From: Bifidobacterium colobi
GTDB taxonomy: Bacteria; Actinomycetota; Actinomycetes; Actinomycetales; Bifidobacteriaceae
Reading direction: 5' to 3'
Length of the DNA stretch: 64,000 nucleotides
Assembly (NCBI RefSeq): GCF_018555455.1
Contig: NZ_JAFEJU010000003.1
Location: 355,305 to 419,304 of the forward strand
Shown here: piece by piece, positions 38,466-48,361 of the stretch
Layout of the letters: the number at the start of each line of letters is the position of its first letter
Position numbering within the stretch: the stretch's first letter is position 1
Translations under genes and position numbers: made by a program
Notes under the pieces: generated by a model
Told to the model about the DNA's origin: nothing
The model's input: only the letters and a program-made list of their open reading frames with translations
Database searches by the model: none

Positions 38466-38787
38466 CGTGTCACCCCACCTCGTATTCGGCAAACAACAAC
38501 TGCCAGTGGTACGTCATTGCATTGTTGACCAATATGCATCAGCATCCCGACCGGCACGCAAGCCGCGCCATTCCAGCCCTTCCGATACCATGGTGGGCGG
38601 TAGTTTGACGGGGATTCGATCGTAATATGGACAGGCTTCACATCGCTTGAGCCGGCGCGGCGAACACCGTGAGAGACAACGCAGCCGATGCGGCACACGC
38701 AAAGGGCCCGCACTCACGCCCGCACAAACAACACGACAAGACTAGAAACGGCGCAATTTCAACCTTTCTAAGGAGCAACTGCAACTC

Positions 38788-40467
38788 ATGGCAGAATTCG
38801 TATTCCAGATGATCAAGGCACGCAAGGCATTCGGCGACCGCGTGATTCTTGACGACGTGACCCTGAGCTTCCTGCCGGGCGCGAAGATCGGCGTGGTGGG
38901 CCCCAACGGCATGGGTAAGTCCACCTTGCTCAAGATCATGGCCGGCCTGGAAACCGTGAGCAACGGCGAGGCCACGCTGACCCCGGGATACACGGTGGGC
39001 ATCCTGCAGCAGGAGCCGCCGCTGGACGACACCAAGACCGTGGGCGAGAACATCAAGATGGCGTTCGGCCCGATTGCCGAGAAGGTGGCGCGTTTCAACG
39101 AGATCGGCGAGGAAATGGCCAACCCGGACGCCGACTTCGACGCTCTGATGGACGAAATGGGCAAGCTCCAGACCGAAATCGACGCCGCCAACGGCTGGGA
39201 TCTCGACTCTCAGCTCGAGCAGGCCATGGACGCCCTGCAGTGCCCGGATCCGGACACTCCGGTGAACGTGTGCTCCGGTGGTGAACGCCGCCGTGTGGCA
39301 CTGTGCAAGCTGCTGCTCGAAGCCCCCGACCTGCTGCTGCTCGACGAGCCCACCAACCACTTGGACGCCGAGTCCATCCTGTGGCTGGAGCAGTTCCTGC
39401 ACCAGTACAAGGGTGCCGTCATCGCCGTAACCCACGATCGTTACTTCATGGATAACGTGGCCGAATGGATTTGCGAGGTCGACCGCGGTCACCTGTACCC
39501 GTACAAGGGCAACTACTCCACGTATCTGGAGACCAAGGCCAAGCGTATGGAGATCCAGGGCGCCAAGGACGCCAAGCTGGCCAAGCGTCTGAAGGACGAA
39601 CTCGACTGGGTGCGCTCCTCCCCCAAGGCTCGTCAGGCCAAGAACAAGGCTCGTCTGGAGCGCTACGACCAGATGGAGCAGGAGGCACGCAACAACAAGA
39701 AGCTGGACTTCTCCGAGATTCAGATTCCGGCCGGCCCGCGTCTGGGCTCGCTGGTGCTGGAAGCCAAGCACATCCACAAGGCTTTCGGCGACCGCGTGCT
39801 CATCGACGATCTTTCCTTCACCCTGCCGCGTAATGGCATCGTGGGCGTGATCGGTCCGAACGGTGTGGGTAAGTCCACCCTGTTCAAGACCATCGTGGGC
39901 TTGGAACCGCTCACCAGCGGCGAGCTGAAGATCGGCGACACCGTCAAGATCAGCTACGTCGATCAGAACCGTGAGGGCCTTGACCCGAACAAGAACCTGT
40001 GGGAAGCCGTCTCCGGTGGTCTCGACTTCATCGAGGTGGCCGGCGTGGAAGTGCCGACCCGTGCCTACGTGGCCAGCTTCGGCTTCAAGGGTTCCGATCA
40101 GCAGAAGCTCACCGGTGTGCTCTCCGGTGGTGAACGCAACCGTCTGAACCTCGCCCTGACCCTGAAGCAGGGCGGCAACCTGCTGCTGCTCGACGAGCCC
40201 ACCAACGATTTGGATGTGGAGACCCTCGAAAGCCTCGAAAACGCACTGCTCGGCTTCCCGGGCTGCGCCGTGGTGATCTCCCACGATCGTTGGTTCCTCG
40301 ACCGCGTGGCCACCCACATCCTCGCTTGGGAAGGCGACGACGAGAACCCGGCCAAGTGGTACTGGTTCGAAGGTAACTTCCAGGCATACCAGGAGAACCG
40401 CGTGGCTCGCCTCGGCGAGGATGCGGCCCGCCCGCACCGCCTGCACAAGAAGCTCGTGCGCGGCTGA
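38788..40467 (+). CDS. ettA: ABC-F ATPase, energy-dependent translational throttle EttA
   Basis: 559 residues, two ABC domains without membrane segments. Walker A motifs GPNGMGKS (near 38-45) and GPNGVGKS, signatures CSGGERRR and LSGGERNR, Walker B LLLLDEPTNHLDAES and LLLLDEPTNDLDVET are all present. The interdomain linker (~245-325, KRMEIQGAKDAKLAKRLKDE) is the ribosome-facing PtIM. EttA binds the ribosomal E site and gates entry into elongation by ATP level. AAGGAG lies upstream. The 322-base gap before it (38466-38787) holds only this leader. Confidence 0.95.
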   Translation: MAEFVFQMIKARKAFGDRVILDDVTLSFLPGAKIGVVGPNGMGKSTLLKIMAGLETVSNGEATLTPGYTVGILQQEPPLDDTKTVGENIKMAFGPIAEKVARFNEIGEEMANPDADFDALMDEMGKLQTEIDAANGWDLDSQLEQAMDALQCPDPDTPVNVCSGGERRRVALCKLLLEAPDLLLLDEPTNHLDAESILWLEQFLHQYKGAVIAVTHDRYFMDNVAEWICEVDRGHLYPYKGNYSTYLETKAKRMEIQGAKDAKLAKRLKDELDWVRSSPKARQAKNKARLERYDQMEQEARNNKKLDFSEIQIPAGPRLGSLVLEAKHIHKAFGDRVLIDDLSFTLPRNGIVGVIGPNGVGKSTLFKTIVGLEPLTSGELKIGDTVKISYVDQNREGLDPNKNLWEAVSGGLDFIEVAGVEVPTRAYVASFGFKGSDQQKLTGVLSGGERNRLNLALTLKQGGNLLLLDEPTNDLDVETLESLENALLGFPGCAVVISHDRWFLDRVATHILAWEGDDENPAKWYWFEGNFQAYQENRVARLGEDAARPHRLHKKLVRG

Positions 40468-40482
40468 TTGGCTACTCCGCTG

Positions 40483-40524
40483 ACGTAAAAGGACCGTCAC
40501 CACTCGGTGACGGTCCTTTTACGT
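40483..40524 (+). terminator. Strong terminator of ettA
   Basis: A perfect 19-bp stem (40483-40501 with 40506-40524) with a 4-base loop ACTC; descending arm ends CCTTTTACGT. Confidence 0.9.
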
Positions 40525-40627
40525 TATCGAGGGTGCTTACGCCTTGGATGGATGGAATTTACGCACAAATATAAACAAAAGTACGCAAAACAATCTCGCA
40601 ACCAATGCCACCGGCCTTCCACTCAAG

Positions 40628-40716
40628 TTGACTGACGGTTTTCCAACGTTGACTGACGGTTTTCCAACGAAAAACGTTATAAAACCGTCAGTCAACGTTA
40701 GGAATCCGACAGTCAA
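40628..40716. repeat. 89-bp element of four 21-base units (2 + 2 inverted)
   Basis: Two identical forward units (40628-40648 and 40649-40669), 5-base spacer AAAAA, two reverse units (40675-40695 and 40696-40716). All four fit TTGACTG-N2-GG-N6-AACG. It lies between the ettA terminator and tesB in the 466-base gap 40468-40933; nothing else is visible there. Short frames through it are repeat artefacts. Confidence 0.9.
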
Positions 40717-40933
40717 GCAGAACGAGAGCCGGCAATAGTCCAGAAGCCACACATATCATATTCAGAAATAGCACTAGTCCATATTTATGCCCACATAACG
40801 AAACGCGCCCATACCTAACCGGCAATTAACCTTCCTCACAGGCTTGTTACATCACATTGCCATGACTCTTAACCCTCACTCGGTAAACTGCCAAACAGCA
40901 TGAGAGATAGTCCGCAACACGAATCGAGGAATC

Positions 40934-41839
40934 ATGGCTCAGCCAACCACCGTTACCCCACTGGATCATCTGATTGAAGTGCTGCGGTTGGGTGAACCTT
41001 CCGCATACCGCAATCACACGTATATCAACGGTGAAAGCATGTTCTTCCCCACCGGCCGCGTCTACGGCGGTCAGGTCATCGCCCAATCGGTCATCGCCGC
41101 ATCGAAAACCGTGCCGGCATCCCGCCTGCCGCACTCCATCCATGGTTATTTCATCGCGGCCGGCGATATTCGCCAGGATCTGCTCTTCGATGTGGAGACC
41201 TTGCGCGACGGTCGCTCCTTCTCCGCTCGCCGCGTGAACGTGACCCAAGCCGAAGGTTCGATTCTGACCGCCATCGCATCCTTCCAGGAAACCGGTCAGG
41301 AAGGTGTGGAATTCGCCGATCCGATGCCCGAGAACCTGCCCGACCCCGAAACTTTGACGTCCGCGAAAAAGCTTATGGAGCCGTTCGCCGAGAAGTCGCC
41401 GTTCGCCAATTATTATGCGGAAAAGTCCCCGTTTGATATTCGCCATATCACGCCGACGGTGATGCTCAGAGCCGATAAGAAGTCCGCTGAGCATGATTCC
41501 GGCAAGCAGATGGTGTGGATGCGCGCCGACGGCCACGCCGATGTGCCGCAGGTGATGCACCGTGCTCTGCTCGCGCTCGGCTGTGATCAGCTCATGATGG
41601 AACCGGTGCTGCGCCGCGCCGGACTGTCAATCTCCACCCCCGGCATCTCCTACGCCTCCATCGACCATTCGATGTGGTGGTATCGCGACATCGATATCAA
41701 TGAATGGCATTTGTATGTGCAGGATACGCCTATCGCCGCGCACGGTCGTGGTCTCGGCAATGCCAAGGTGTATTCGCAGGATGGCGAACTGGTGGCGGTA
41801 ATCGCTCAGGAAGCCATGGTTCGCGTACCGCAGAAGTAA
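40934..41839 (+). CDS. tesB: Acyl-CoA thioesterase II
   Basis: 301 residues, double hot-dog fold. The N-terminal half contains GRVYGGQVIAQSVIAA and HSIHGYFIAAGD; the C-terminal half contains SIDHSMWWYRDIDINEWHLYV and GRGLGNAKVYSQDG with the catalytic Asp-Thr/Gln set expected of TesB. It hydrolyses medium/long acyl-CoA. GAGGAA precedes the ATG. Its end is 12 bases from the convergent DUF3180 gene. Confidence 0.93.
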   Translation: MAQPTTVTPLDHLIEVLRLGEPSAYRNHTYINGESMFFPTGRVYGGQVIAQSVIAASKTVPASRLPHSIHGYFIAAGDIRQDLLFDVETLRDGRSFSARRVNVTQAEGSILTAIASFQETGQEGVEFADPMPENLPDPETLTSAKKLMEPFAEKSPFANYYAEKSPFDIRHITPTVMLRADKKSAEHDSGKQMVWMRADGHADVPQVMHRALLALGCDQLMMEPVLRRAGLSISTPGISYASIDHSMWWYRDIDINEWHLYVQDTPIAAHGRGLGNAKVYSQDGELVAVIAQEAMVRVPQK

Positions 41840-41851
41840 GCAGAACAGCTA

Positions 41852-42385
41852 TTACTGTTTGCGATAGGCCGGAGATACGCCACGCCGACGTTTGGCCTCG
41901 GCCAGCTTGGGATTCTCCGGCCCCTCGTTCGGCGGCAGCTGGCACAGCCACTCACCGATGATGCCGATGATCATGTCGGCAATGCAAATCACGGCCGACA
42001 CCGCGCATTCGATAATCGCATCGTGGTAGAACGGCGCTTCGAAATGGCTGGCGCTCATCAGAATCTGCCCCACATACCAGCCTGCGAGCGCGGCACCCGC
42101 CAAGCCCAAAGCCTTGGACAATACCAGCGTGTTCACTGCGATGGTCGGGTTGATGAAGCTATGCGGACGCTTCTTCGGATCGGTGTTCGCATATTTATGT
42201 ACTTGCAACGCCAGCAGCAGCACAATAATGCCCAGTACGGCAAGCAGTCCGGCCACTACCCACGGGGTGCCAATCAGCGACAATCCGGATTGCTCACCAT
42301 ATGAGGCGAGCGCCATGCCGGCCAGCAAACCCAGCACGGCACCAATCACGTACTGCCACCATGGTGTACGACGTACCTTCACAGC
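41852..42385 (-). CDS. DUF3180-family membrane protein
   Basis: 177 residues from the ATG at 42385. AAGGAG is only 1 base upstream of that ATG, whereas a GTG two codons later has 7-base spacing, so the GTG may be the real start. Four hydrophobic helices (~13-30, ~40-58, ~80-105 and ~120-145) and a basic tail (KRRRGVSPAYRKQ). DUF3180 proteins sit directly after folK in many actinobacteria, as here. Function unknown. Confidence 0.8.
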   Translation of the reverse strand, partial: AVKVRRTPWWQYVIGAVLGLLAGMALASYGEQSGLSLIGTPWVVAGLLAVLGIIVLLLALQVHKYANTDPKKRPHSFINPTIAVNTLVLSKALGLAGAALAGWYVGQILMSASHFEAPFYHDAIIECAVSAVICIADMIIGIIGEWLCQLPPNEGPENPKLAEAKRRRGVSPAYRKQ

Positions 42386-42443
42386 CATTCTCCTTGTGCT
42401 TTCGCCTGCAACACCTGTGCAGGCATCGCCCAGTAATTCAACG

Positions 42444-43967
42444 TCACTGACCCATAATCCAATTATCAGACAGCAGTCCAACCTGCCCGGCATCCGGCGC
42501 CATGGCAAGAAGGAACGAGACAGGCTCCAAACCCAGCGTGGCCTCGGGATCCATATCCATCCATGGTGCCAGTACAGACGCATGGTGTTTTGCGGACGGC
42601 CATGGCACGCGGCAGGTCGGCGTATCCGAGGTGACGCCATCCATATCGATCAGGTCGAGATCAACAAGACCCTCATGTGCCGCTTCGATGCTGCCCAGTG
42701 CCGCAATCAGGTCGGCGGCCGGCAGCTTGGTTTCAACCTGAACGACTGCGCTCAGCGCATCCGGACCGTCGAAATGACTCACATGGTATAGCGGGGAGAT
42801 GCCTTGCACTTGATTGCCCGGGATGCTGTCGATGGACACAATCGCCTCGCGGAACAGTCGTTCCGCCTCGCGCGATGTGGAATCCATGGAAATCACGGCT
42901 TTACGGGATACCGGAGCAGGTGCTGTGGCAGGTGCCGAATCAGAATCCGGCACCTGTACCTGAGCAGCAGTCTGCGCATTGGTCTGCGTTGTGGTATCCG
43001 GGTCGTCATGCCCGCCCAGCATCCAATCCTCGCTGTCAAGCTTGACTGCGTCACGATCGGCCGCCGCAGCAAGCAAATCCGAAACCAGACCGCTATGAGC
43101 GCCGGCTAATCGGGCGTACGGATCCAACGCATTCCACGGTGCCAGCACGAAGGCTCGCTGCCATGCGCGCGGATGCGGCAGCGAGAGATCCGGATCGGCA
43201 CTGCTGATGCCATCAAAATCGATGATGTCGAGGTCGAGCGGGCGGGAATCCCAATGATGTTCGCGATTGCGCCCATGTGCGCGTTCGATGTCCTGCAACG
43301 ATGCCAAAAGCTCATGACTGCGCTGTGTGGTTTCCAGTTCCACCACCGCATTCAGAAAGTCCGGGGTGCCGTCCGCCATGCCCCACGCGGCAGTGCGGTA
43401 CAACGGTGAAATGCCGGTGACTTGGGTGCCCGGCAGTCCGTCGATCTCTCGTACCGCCGCTCGCAAGGTGGATTTGACATCGCCCACATTGCCGCCCAGT
43501 GCCACGACCGCATGGTGCACGCCGTGCTGCGGCTGTGTACTCGGCACAGTGCGCCCGGCGGCATCTGCATTCACGTGCGTTTCGTGCACAGGAACCGCTG
43601 CGCCTTGTGCATCGCGTACGCGGCTGATGGATACCGCCACGTCCGCGAACGGTACGGTGATGGGTGCGTGCGGTTTGTGCACGGTGATATCGACTTTCGC
43701 AATCGGTTCGATGGCAAGAATGCGCTCGGCAATGCGCTGGGCAAGCTTCTCAATCAGATCCACATGCTCGCCCTCGATAACAGCCACGATATCTTTGGCC
43801 ACGCGACCATAGTCGACGGTATCGCCGAGCGCATCGGATTGTCCTGCGGCAGCAAGGTCGAGATAGAGCGTGGCATCCACGATGAACGGCTGCGCGCGCT
43901 GATGCTCGAAATCGAGTACGCCATGTGTGCCGTTGGCGCTGACGCCGGTGAGTGTGATGGTGTCCAT
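42444..43967 (-). CDS. folK: FolB-FolK fusion with an extra degenerate FolK domain
   Basis: 507 residues from the ATG at 43967 (AGGAG about 10 bases upstream). FolB (dihydroneopterin aldolase) ~1-120: TGVSANGTHGVLDFE, HKPHAPI. FolK (HPPK) ~151-318: ALGGNVGD, GRNREHHWDSRP, DLDIIDFDG. Then 355-507 repeats the HPPK pattern (GNQVQGISPLYH, VDLDLIDMDG, SVLAPWMDMDP) but lacks the Trp/Arg loop and the GGN motif. FolB cleaves dihydroneopterin; FolK pyrophosphorylates hydroxymethyl-dihydropterin. It follows folP by 28 bases. Confidence 0.92.
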   Translation of the reverse strand: MDTITLTGVSANGTHGVLDFEHQRAQPFIVDATLYLDLAAAGQSDALGDTVDYGRVAKDIVAVIEGEHVDLIEKLAQRIAERILAIEPIAKVDITVHKPHAPITVPFADVAVSISRVRDAQGAAVPVHETHVNADAAGRTVPSTQPQHGVHHAVVALGGNVGDVKSTLRAAVREIDGLPGTQVTGISPLYRTAAWGMADGTPDFLNAVVELETTQRSHELLASLQDIERAHGRNREHHWDSRPLDLDIIDFDGISSADPDLSLPHPRAWQRAFVLAPWNALDPYARLAGAHSGLVSDLLAAAADRDAVKLDSEDWMLGGHDDPDTTTQTNAQTAAQVQVPDSDSAPATAPAPVSRKAVISMDSTSREAERLFREAIVSIDSIPGNQVQGISPLYHVSHFDGPDALSAVVQVETKLPAADLIAALGSIEAAHEGLVDLDLIDMDGVTSDTPTCRVPWPSAKHHASVLAPWMDMDPEATLGLEPVSFLLAMAPDAGQVGLLSDNWIMGQ

Positions 43968-43995
43968 GTGGTTCGCGCTCCTATCTCTCGATGTC

Positions 43996-44868
43996 TTACC
44001 GTTCGCTGTATTTACGCCACAGATTGCCGGCAATGACTGCGGCGCGGCTCTTGGCAACGTCATGTACGCGTACTGCCCATGCGCCATGTTCGGCGCTCAG
44101 CGCGGACAGCGCCGCGGTCACATCGTCGCGCTGGTCCATCGTGGGCTCGGCGATGCCGTTGTCGGCCAGCAGCGCCGAAATGAAACGCTTGCGGGACTGA
44201 CCAATCAACACCGGGTATCCGGTGGCGCGGAAGGTCTCGAGACCGGCCAGCAGCGGCAGGTTATGTTCGATGCCCGGCTTGGAGAAGCCCAGACCCGGAT
44301 CGATGATAATGCGCTCAGGCTTAATGCCGGCCGCCAGCACGCCATCCACCTGACGCATCAATTCGTCATGTACGTCGGCCAACACGCCGTTCTTATAGAC
44401 GGACGTGTCTTGATCGGGGTTGGCGCCCTTGGAGCCGGCCAACCAGCCACGCCAATGCTGCACGATGTACAGGCAGTCATGATCGGCTACCACATGCGGC
44501 AGGTCGTGGTCCAAGGTACCACCGGACACATCGTTGATGATTTGCGCGCCGCCTTCGAGCGCCGCGGCGGCTACCGATGCACGTGTGGTGTCGATGGACA
44601 GTATGGCACCGGCAGGGATCAGTGCGGCAACAGCACCGGTGATGCGCTTGAGCTCGTCTTCCTCAGAGACGCGCTTGGCACCGGGACGGGTGGATTCGGC
44701 ACCGATGTCGATGATGTCCGCGCCGGCGTCCATCATGTCGCGGCCGTGCTGCGCCGCCTTGTCTGGGTCGAGCCAGAGGCCGCCGTCCGAGAACGAATCC
44801 TCGGTGATGTTGAGCACGCCCATCACCATCGTGTTCTGTACGTCGTGCAATGTCTGCAAATCAGTCAT
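43996..44868 (-). CDS. folP: Dihydropteroate synthase
   Basis: 290 residues. Motif MGVLNITEDSFSDGG (pterin/pyrophosphate loop), IIDIGAESTRPGAKRV, and the C-terminal RVHDV are intact. It joins pABA to hydroxymethyl-dihydropterin pyrophosphate; the sulfonamide target. It lies between folE and folBK on the same strand. Confidence 0.95.
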   Translation of the reverse strand: MTDLQTLHDVQNTMVMGVLNITEDSFSDGGLWLDPDKAAQHGRDMMDAGADIIDIGAESTRPGAKRVSEEDELKRITGAVAALIPAGAILSIDTTRASVAAAALEGGAQIINDVSGGTLDHDLPHVVADHDCLYIVQHWRGWLAGSKGANPDQDTSVYKNGVLADVHDELMRQVDGVLAAGIKPERIIIDPGLGFSKPGIEHNLPLLAGLETFRATGYPVLIGQSRKRFISALLADNGIAEPTMDQRDDVTAALSALSAEHGAWAVRVHDVAKSRAAVIAGNLWRKYSER

Positions 44869-44908
44869 GTATTGGTTCCCCTTCTGTTTGTATGTTGTCT
44901 CTCCCCCA

Positions 44909-44944
44909 CCCGGCTTCGCCGGGAGCCCCCCTCATCAGAGGGGG
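44909..44944. repeat. REP-like double hairpin between folE and folP
   Basis: CCCGGC-TTC-GCCGGG (44909-44923) followed by CCCCCTC-ATCA-GAGGGGG (44927-44944). The tight GC hairpin pair looks like a dispersed intergenic repeat. It lies in a 128-base gap inside an otherwise compact operon. Confidence 0.7.
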
Positions 44945-44996
44945 CCGAGTAAGGCTATCACCCAGTAGCGCCGGGAGCCTACCGGGGGCGGAGGTG

Positions 44997-45578
44997 TTAT
45001 TTATCCAAGATCAGGCTCATGGCTTCGGCTCGGGTGGCGGGGTTGCGCAGCAGGCCGCGCACCGCGGACGTCACCGTGCGCGCGGATGACTTCTTGATGC
45101 CGCGCATCGACATGCACAGATGCTCGCATTCGGTCACCACAATCACACCGCGCGCACCGGCATAATCCACCAGCGCATCGGCAATCTGCTGGGTCAGGCG
45201 TTCCTGAACCTGCGGCCTGCGTGCATAGACCTCCACCAGACGGGCGAGCTTGCTCAAGCCCATCACACCGTCCTTGGCGGGGATATAGCCAACGTGGGCC
45301 ACGCCATGGAATGGCAGCAGATGGTGTTCGCAGACGGAATACAATTCGATATCCTTGACCAGCACCAGCTCGTCGGTATCCACATCGAAGTGCTTTTCCA
45401 GTACATCAGCCGGCGATGCGTGCAATCCAGCGAATAATTCGCGGCCGGCCCGCGCAATACGGTCCGGCGTTTCCACCAGACCTTCGCGGTCAGGATCTTC
45501 ACCGATCGACTTCAGGAACAGACGAACGGCCTCGCGCACGCCTTCTTCGTCGTAGGTGCCTACGTTCTCCTCAGTCAT
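44997..45578 (-). CDS. folE: GTP cyclohydrolase I
   Basis: 193 residues. [18 protein letters not shown] carries zinc Cys/His and substrate residues; [12 protein letters not shown] and [20 protein letters not shown] follow. It converts GTP to dihydroneopterin triphosphate, the first folate step. Downstream genes folP and folBK complete the module. Confidence 0.96.
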   Translation of the reverse strand: MTEENVGTYDEEGVREAVRLFLKSIGEDPDREGLVETPDRIARAGRELFAGLHASPADVLEKHFDVDTDELVLVKDIELYSVCEHHLLPFHGVAHVGYIPAKDGVMGLSKLARLVEVYARRPQVQERLTQQIADALVDYAGARGVIVVTECEHLCMSMRGIKKSSARTVTSAVRGLLRNPATRAEAMSLILDK

Positions 45579-45641
45579 CTACTCTCCTCATATGATTCTC
45601 CGTGCTGTTACGTAGCTTCCATGTACCAGTGAATTGAGCAA

Positions 45642-45684
45642 GCCCGTGGTCTGGCTATGCAAGCAGCACAGTCAGACCACGGGC
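45642..45684. terminator. Stem-loop between ftsH and folE
   Basis: GCCCGTGGTCTG (45642-45653) pairs with 45673-45684, loop of 19. The best T-tract (CTTTATTG) is on the + strand side, so its action on the - strand operon is uncertain. Confidence 0.6.
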
Positions 45685-45701
45685 CTTTATTGCCTCAACA
45701 A

Positions 45702-47801
45702 TCACTCACCGGGCTTGATGCCAGCCGAGCGCTTCAGGCTCTCAGGAATCTCAACCGGCGGTTTATCCGAGTCAGGGCGACGCTCATTGGACAGCCACAC
45801 CGGGCGAACCGGCGCCTTCTTGATCGGCGCGAAGATCTGAGCGAGTTCCTTTTCGTTCAACGTTTCCTTGACCAGCAGCTGGCGAACCAGCTCGTCAAGA
45901 ATCTCACGATTGTCGTTGATGATGTTCCATGCCTCGGTGTGCGCGGTTTCCACCAGCTTCAGCACTTCCTCATCAATCACTTCCGCAGTGCGATCGGAGT
46001 ACTTGCGCGGCGCCAGACCGTCCATCACCGTGGTCTGATCATCGTCATCAGCCCACTTGATGGCACCAAGCTTATCGGAGAAGCCATATTCGACGACCAT
46101 CGTACGGGCGATCTTCGTGGCCTTCTCGATATCGTTCGAGGCTCCGGTGGTGGGATCGTGGAACACGATTTCCTCAGCGGTACGGCCACCCATCGCGTAC
46201 GCCATCTGATCCAGAAGCTGGTTACGCGACTGCGAGTAGCGGTCGGCGGTAGGCATCACTGCGGTGTAGCCGAGCGCACGGCCACGCGGCAAGATCGTCA
46301 CCTTGGTCACCGGATCGGTGTTGTTGAGAGCCGCTGCCACCAGCGCATGACCACCCTCATGGTAGGCGGTGTTGCGCAGTTCCTCCAGAGCCATGCCCTT
46401 GGACTTGCGACGCGGACCGGCCTGCACACGATCGATGGCTTCGTCAATGGCTCGGTTGTCAATGAGCTGAGCTCCGGCGCGGGCGCACAGCAAAGCAGCC
46501 TCGTTGAGCACGTTGGCCAGATCGGCACCGGTGAAGCCCGGCGTACGCACGGCCACCATGTGCAGATCGACGTCCGGCACGAACGGCTTGCCCTTGGCAT
46601 GCACCTTGAGGATTGCCTCGCGGCCTTCCAAATCCGGTGCGGCCACGCCCACCTGGCGGTCGAAACGGCCAGGACGCAGCAGTGCCGGGTCAAGCACATC
46701 AGGACGGTTGGTTGCGGCGATGATGATCAGGTTGGTGTCGTTGTCGAAACCATCCATCTCCACCAGCAACTGGTTCAGCGTCTGCTCACGCTCATCGTGG
46801 CCGCCGCCCATACCGGAGCCACGCTTACGGCCCACGGCATCGATCTCATCAATGAAGATGATGGCCGGAGCGTTCTTCTTGGCCTCATCAAACAGGTCAC
46901 GCACACGGGATGCACCGAGACCCACGAACATCTCCACGAAGTCGGAGCCTGCCATGGCATAGAACGGCACGCCGGCCTCACCTGCGATGGCTCGCGCCAG
47001 CAGCGTCTTACCGGTTCCAGGAGGACCGTACAGCAGCACGCCGCGCGGAATGCGCGCGCCCAAAGCCTTGTACTTGGACGGATCCTTGAGGAAGTCCTTA
47101 ATCTCCTCGACTTCGGCGAGCGCCTCATCTTCGCCGGCCACATCAGAGAACTTGGTGGTGGGTGTCTGGCCTTCGAGCAGCTTGCCGTTGTTCTTCTTGC
47201 CACCCATGCCGAGCATGCCACCGGCACCGCCCATGCGGCTCATCAGCCACCAGAACAATGCGAAGAAGATGATGAACGGCAGAATCGAGGTGATCAGATA
47301 GCTGAGCATGCTGGTCTGCTCGATGTTCGAGGTCCAGCCCTTTTCGAGATCACCGTCTTCCACGGCCTTGGCCACCTGCGCTCCTTGGGCGAAGGTGTAG
47401 TAGAACTGCACGTCCTTGCCGTAGTTGGTGATCTTGCCGGTATCCGGATTCTTCTTGGAGAAGTCATCCTTCAGCTCAAGGCGCACCACCTGCTTGTTGT
47501 CGGTGATCTCCGCATACGTGGCCTTGCCCTGCTTCAACAGCGCGAAACCATCCTTGGTGTCGATGGTTTTAGTGGCGCCGCCGGAGAACATGTTGAACAT
47601 CAGCACGGCCATAGCCACAAGCACCGCGCCCCACAGCCATGGCGACTGCCAGACGGGGCGGTTCTCGTTGTTACCGCCGTTCTTCTTGTTGCCGTTGTCG
47701 TTGCGCTTGAACGGATTGGTGAACGGGTTGCCGTTATTACGGTTGTTGTTCGGGTTCGGGTTGTTTCCGTTGCCCGGCCCAGGTCCCTGGGGGAAGCTCA
47801 T
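45702..47801 (-). CDS. ftsH: ATP-dependent zinc metalloprotease FtsH
   Basis: 699 residues. The N-terminus is an Asn/Gly/Pro-rich cytosolic extension (~1-48), then TM1 (~52-70), an extracytoplasmic loop, TM2 (~150-172), the AAA+ module with GPPGTGKT near 263 and the second region of homology, and the protease motif HEGGH near 483. It degrades misfolded membrane proteins and short-lived regulators. It follows hpt by 2 bases. Confidence 0.97.
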   Translation of the reverse strand: MSFPQGPGPGNGNNPNPNNNRNNGNPFTNPFKRNDNGNKKNGGNNENRPVWQSPWLWGAVLVAMAVLMFNMFSGGATKTIDTKDGFALLKQGKATYAEITDNKQVVRLELKDDFSKKNPDTGKITNYGKDVQFYYTFAQGAQVAKAVEDGDLEKGWTSNIEQTSMLSYLITSILPFIIFFALFWWLMSRMGGAGGMLGMGGKKNNGKLLEGQTPTTKFSDVAGEDEALAEVEEIKDFLKDPSKYKALGARIPRGVLLYGPPGTGKTLLARAIAGEAGVPFYAMAGSDFVEMFVGLGASRVRDLFDEAKKNAPAIIFIDEIDAVGRKRGSGMGGGHDEREQTLNQLLVEMDGFDNDTNLIIIAATNRPDVLDPALLRPGRFDRQVGVAAPDLEGREAILKVHAKGKPFVPDVDLHMVAVRTPGFTGADLANVLNEAALLCARAGAQLIDNRAIDEAIDRVQAGPRRKSKGMALEELRNTAYHEGGHALVAAALNNTDPVTKVTILPRGRALGYTAVMPTADRYSQSRNQLLDQMAYAMGGRTAEEIVFHDPTTGASNDIEKATKIARTMVVEYGFSDKLGAIKWADDDDQTTVMDGLAPRKYSDRTAEVIDEEVLKLVETAHTEAWNIINDNREILDELVRQLLVKETLNEKELAQIFAPIKKAPVRPVWLSNERRPDSDKPPVEIPESLKRSAGIKPGE

Positions 47802-47803
47802 GC

Positions 47804-48361
47804 TTATTCTCCTTGGTAAACGGACGGCTTCAGCACCGCGATGGATTCGAGGTTGCGGTAGCGTTCGTCATAGTCGAGGCCGAAGCCCACAACGAATTCG
47901 TCCGGAATCTCATATCCCGGGTACTTCACATCCACGTCGACCTCGCGGCGGGAAGGCTTGTTCAGCAGTGCGAACACTTCCACCGAGGCCGCACCGCGAC
48001 GCTTCAGTTCGTCAACGAGCCATGCGAGCGTACGCCCTGAATCGATAATATCTTCCACAATCAGAATGTGCCGGCCGCGAACATCGGCAGACAAATCCTG
48101 ACGAACTGTCACCGTGCCGCTCGACTTGGTGCCGGCACCGTAGCTGGACAGGCTCATGAAATCGATTTGTACAGGAATGCTCAGTGCTTCGGTGAACGCC
48201 ACCAGCGTGTTCACCGCACCCTTCAGCACTGCAACGACCAGCGGATTCTTATCGCGGTAATCATCGCTTACCCGCGCGGCCATCTCCTGGATTTTGGCAT
48301 CGATCTGTTCTCTGCTGACCAGCTCGTGGTCAATATCTTCCTTAACGTCAGCGATTCGCAT
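47804..48361 (-). CDS. hpt: Hypoxanthine phosphoribosyltransferase
   Basis: 185 residues. The PRPP motif VLIVEDIIDSGRTL and the LKGAVNTLVAFTEAL N-terminal loop are typical. It salvages hypoxanthine/guanine to IMP/GMP. It overlaps tilS by 14 bases and abuts ftsH, the standard actinobacterial and firmicute order. Confidence 0.96.
   Translation of the reverse strand: MRIADVKEDIDHELVSREQIDAKIQEMAARVSDDYRDKNPLVVAVLKGAVNTLVAFTEALSIPVQIDFMSLSSYGAGTKSSGTVTVRQDLSADVRGRHILIVEDIIDSGRTLAWLVDELKRRGAASVEVFALLNKPSRREVDVDVKYPGYEIPDEFVVGFGLDYDERYRNLESIAVLKPSVYQGE

Noticed and set aside
38638..40503. Long - strand frame (621 codons) opposite ettA
   Set aside because: Antisense shadow; Val/Leu/Gln-rich with no motif.
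40544..40738. 64-codon + frame and overlapping - frame over the 89-bp element
   Set aside because: Both consist of translated 21-base units with no ribosome site.
45657..47819. Long + strand frame (720 codons) opposite ftsH
   Set aside because: Antisense shadow of a fully recognisable FtsH.
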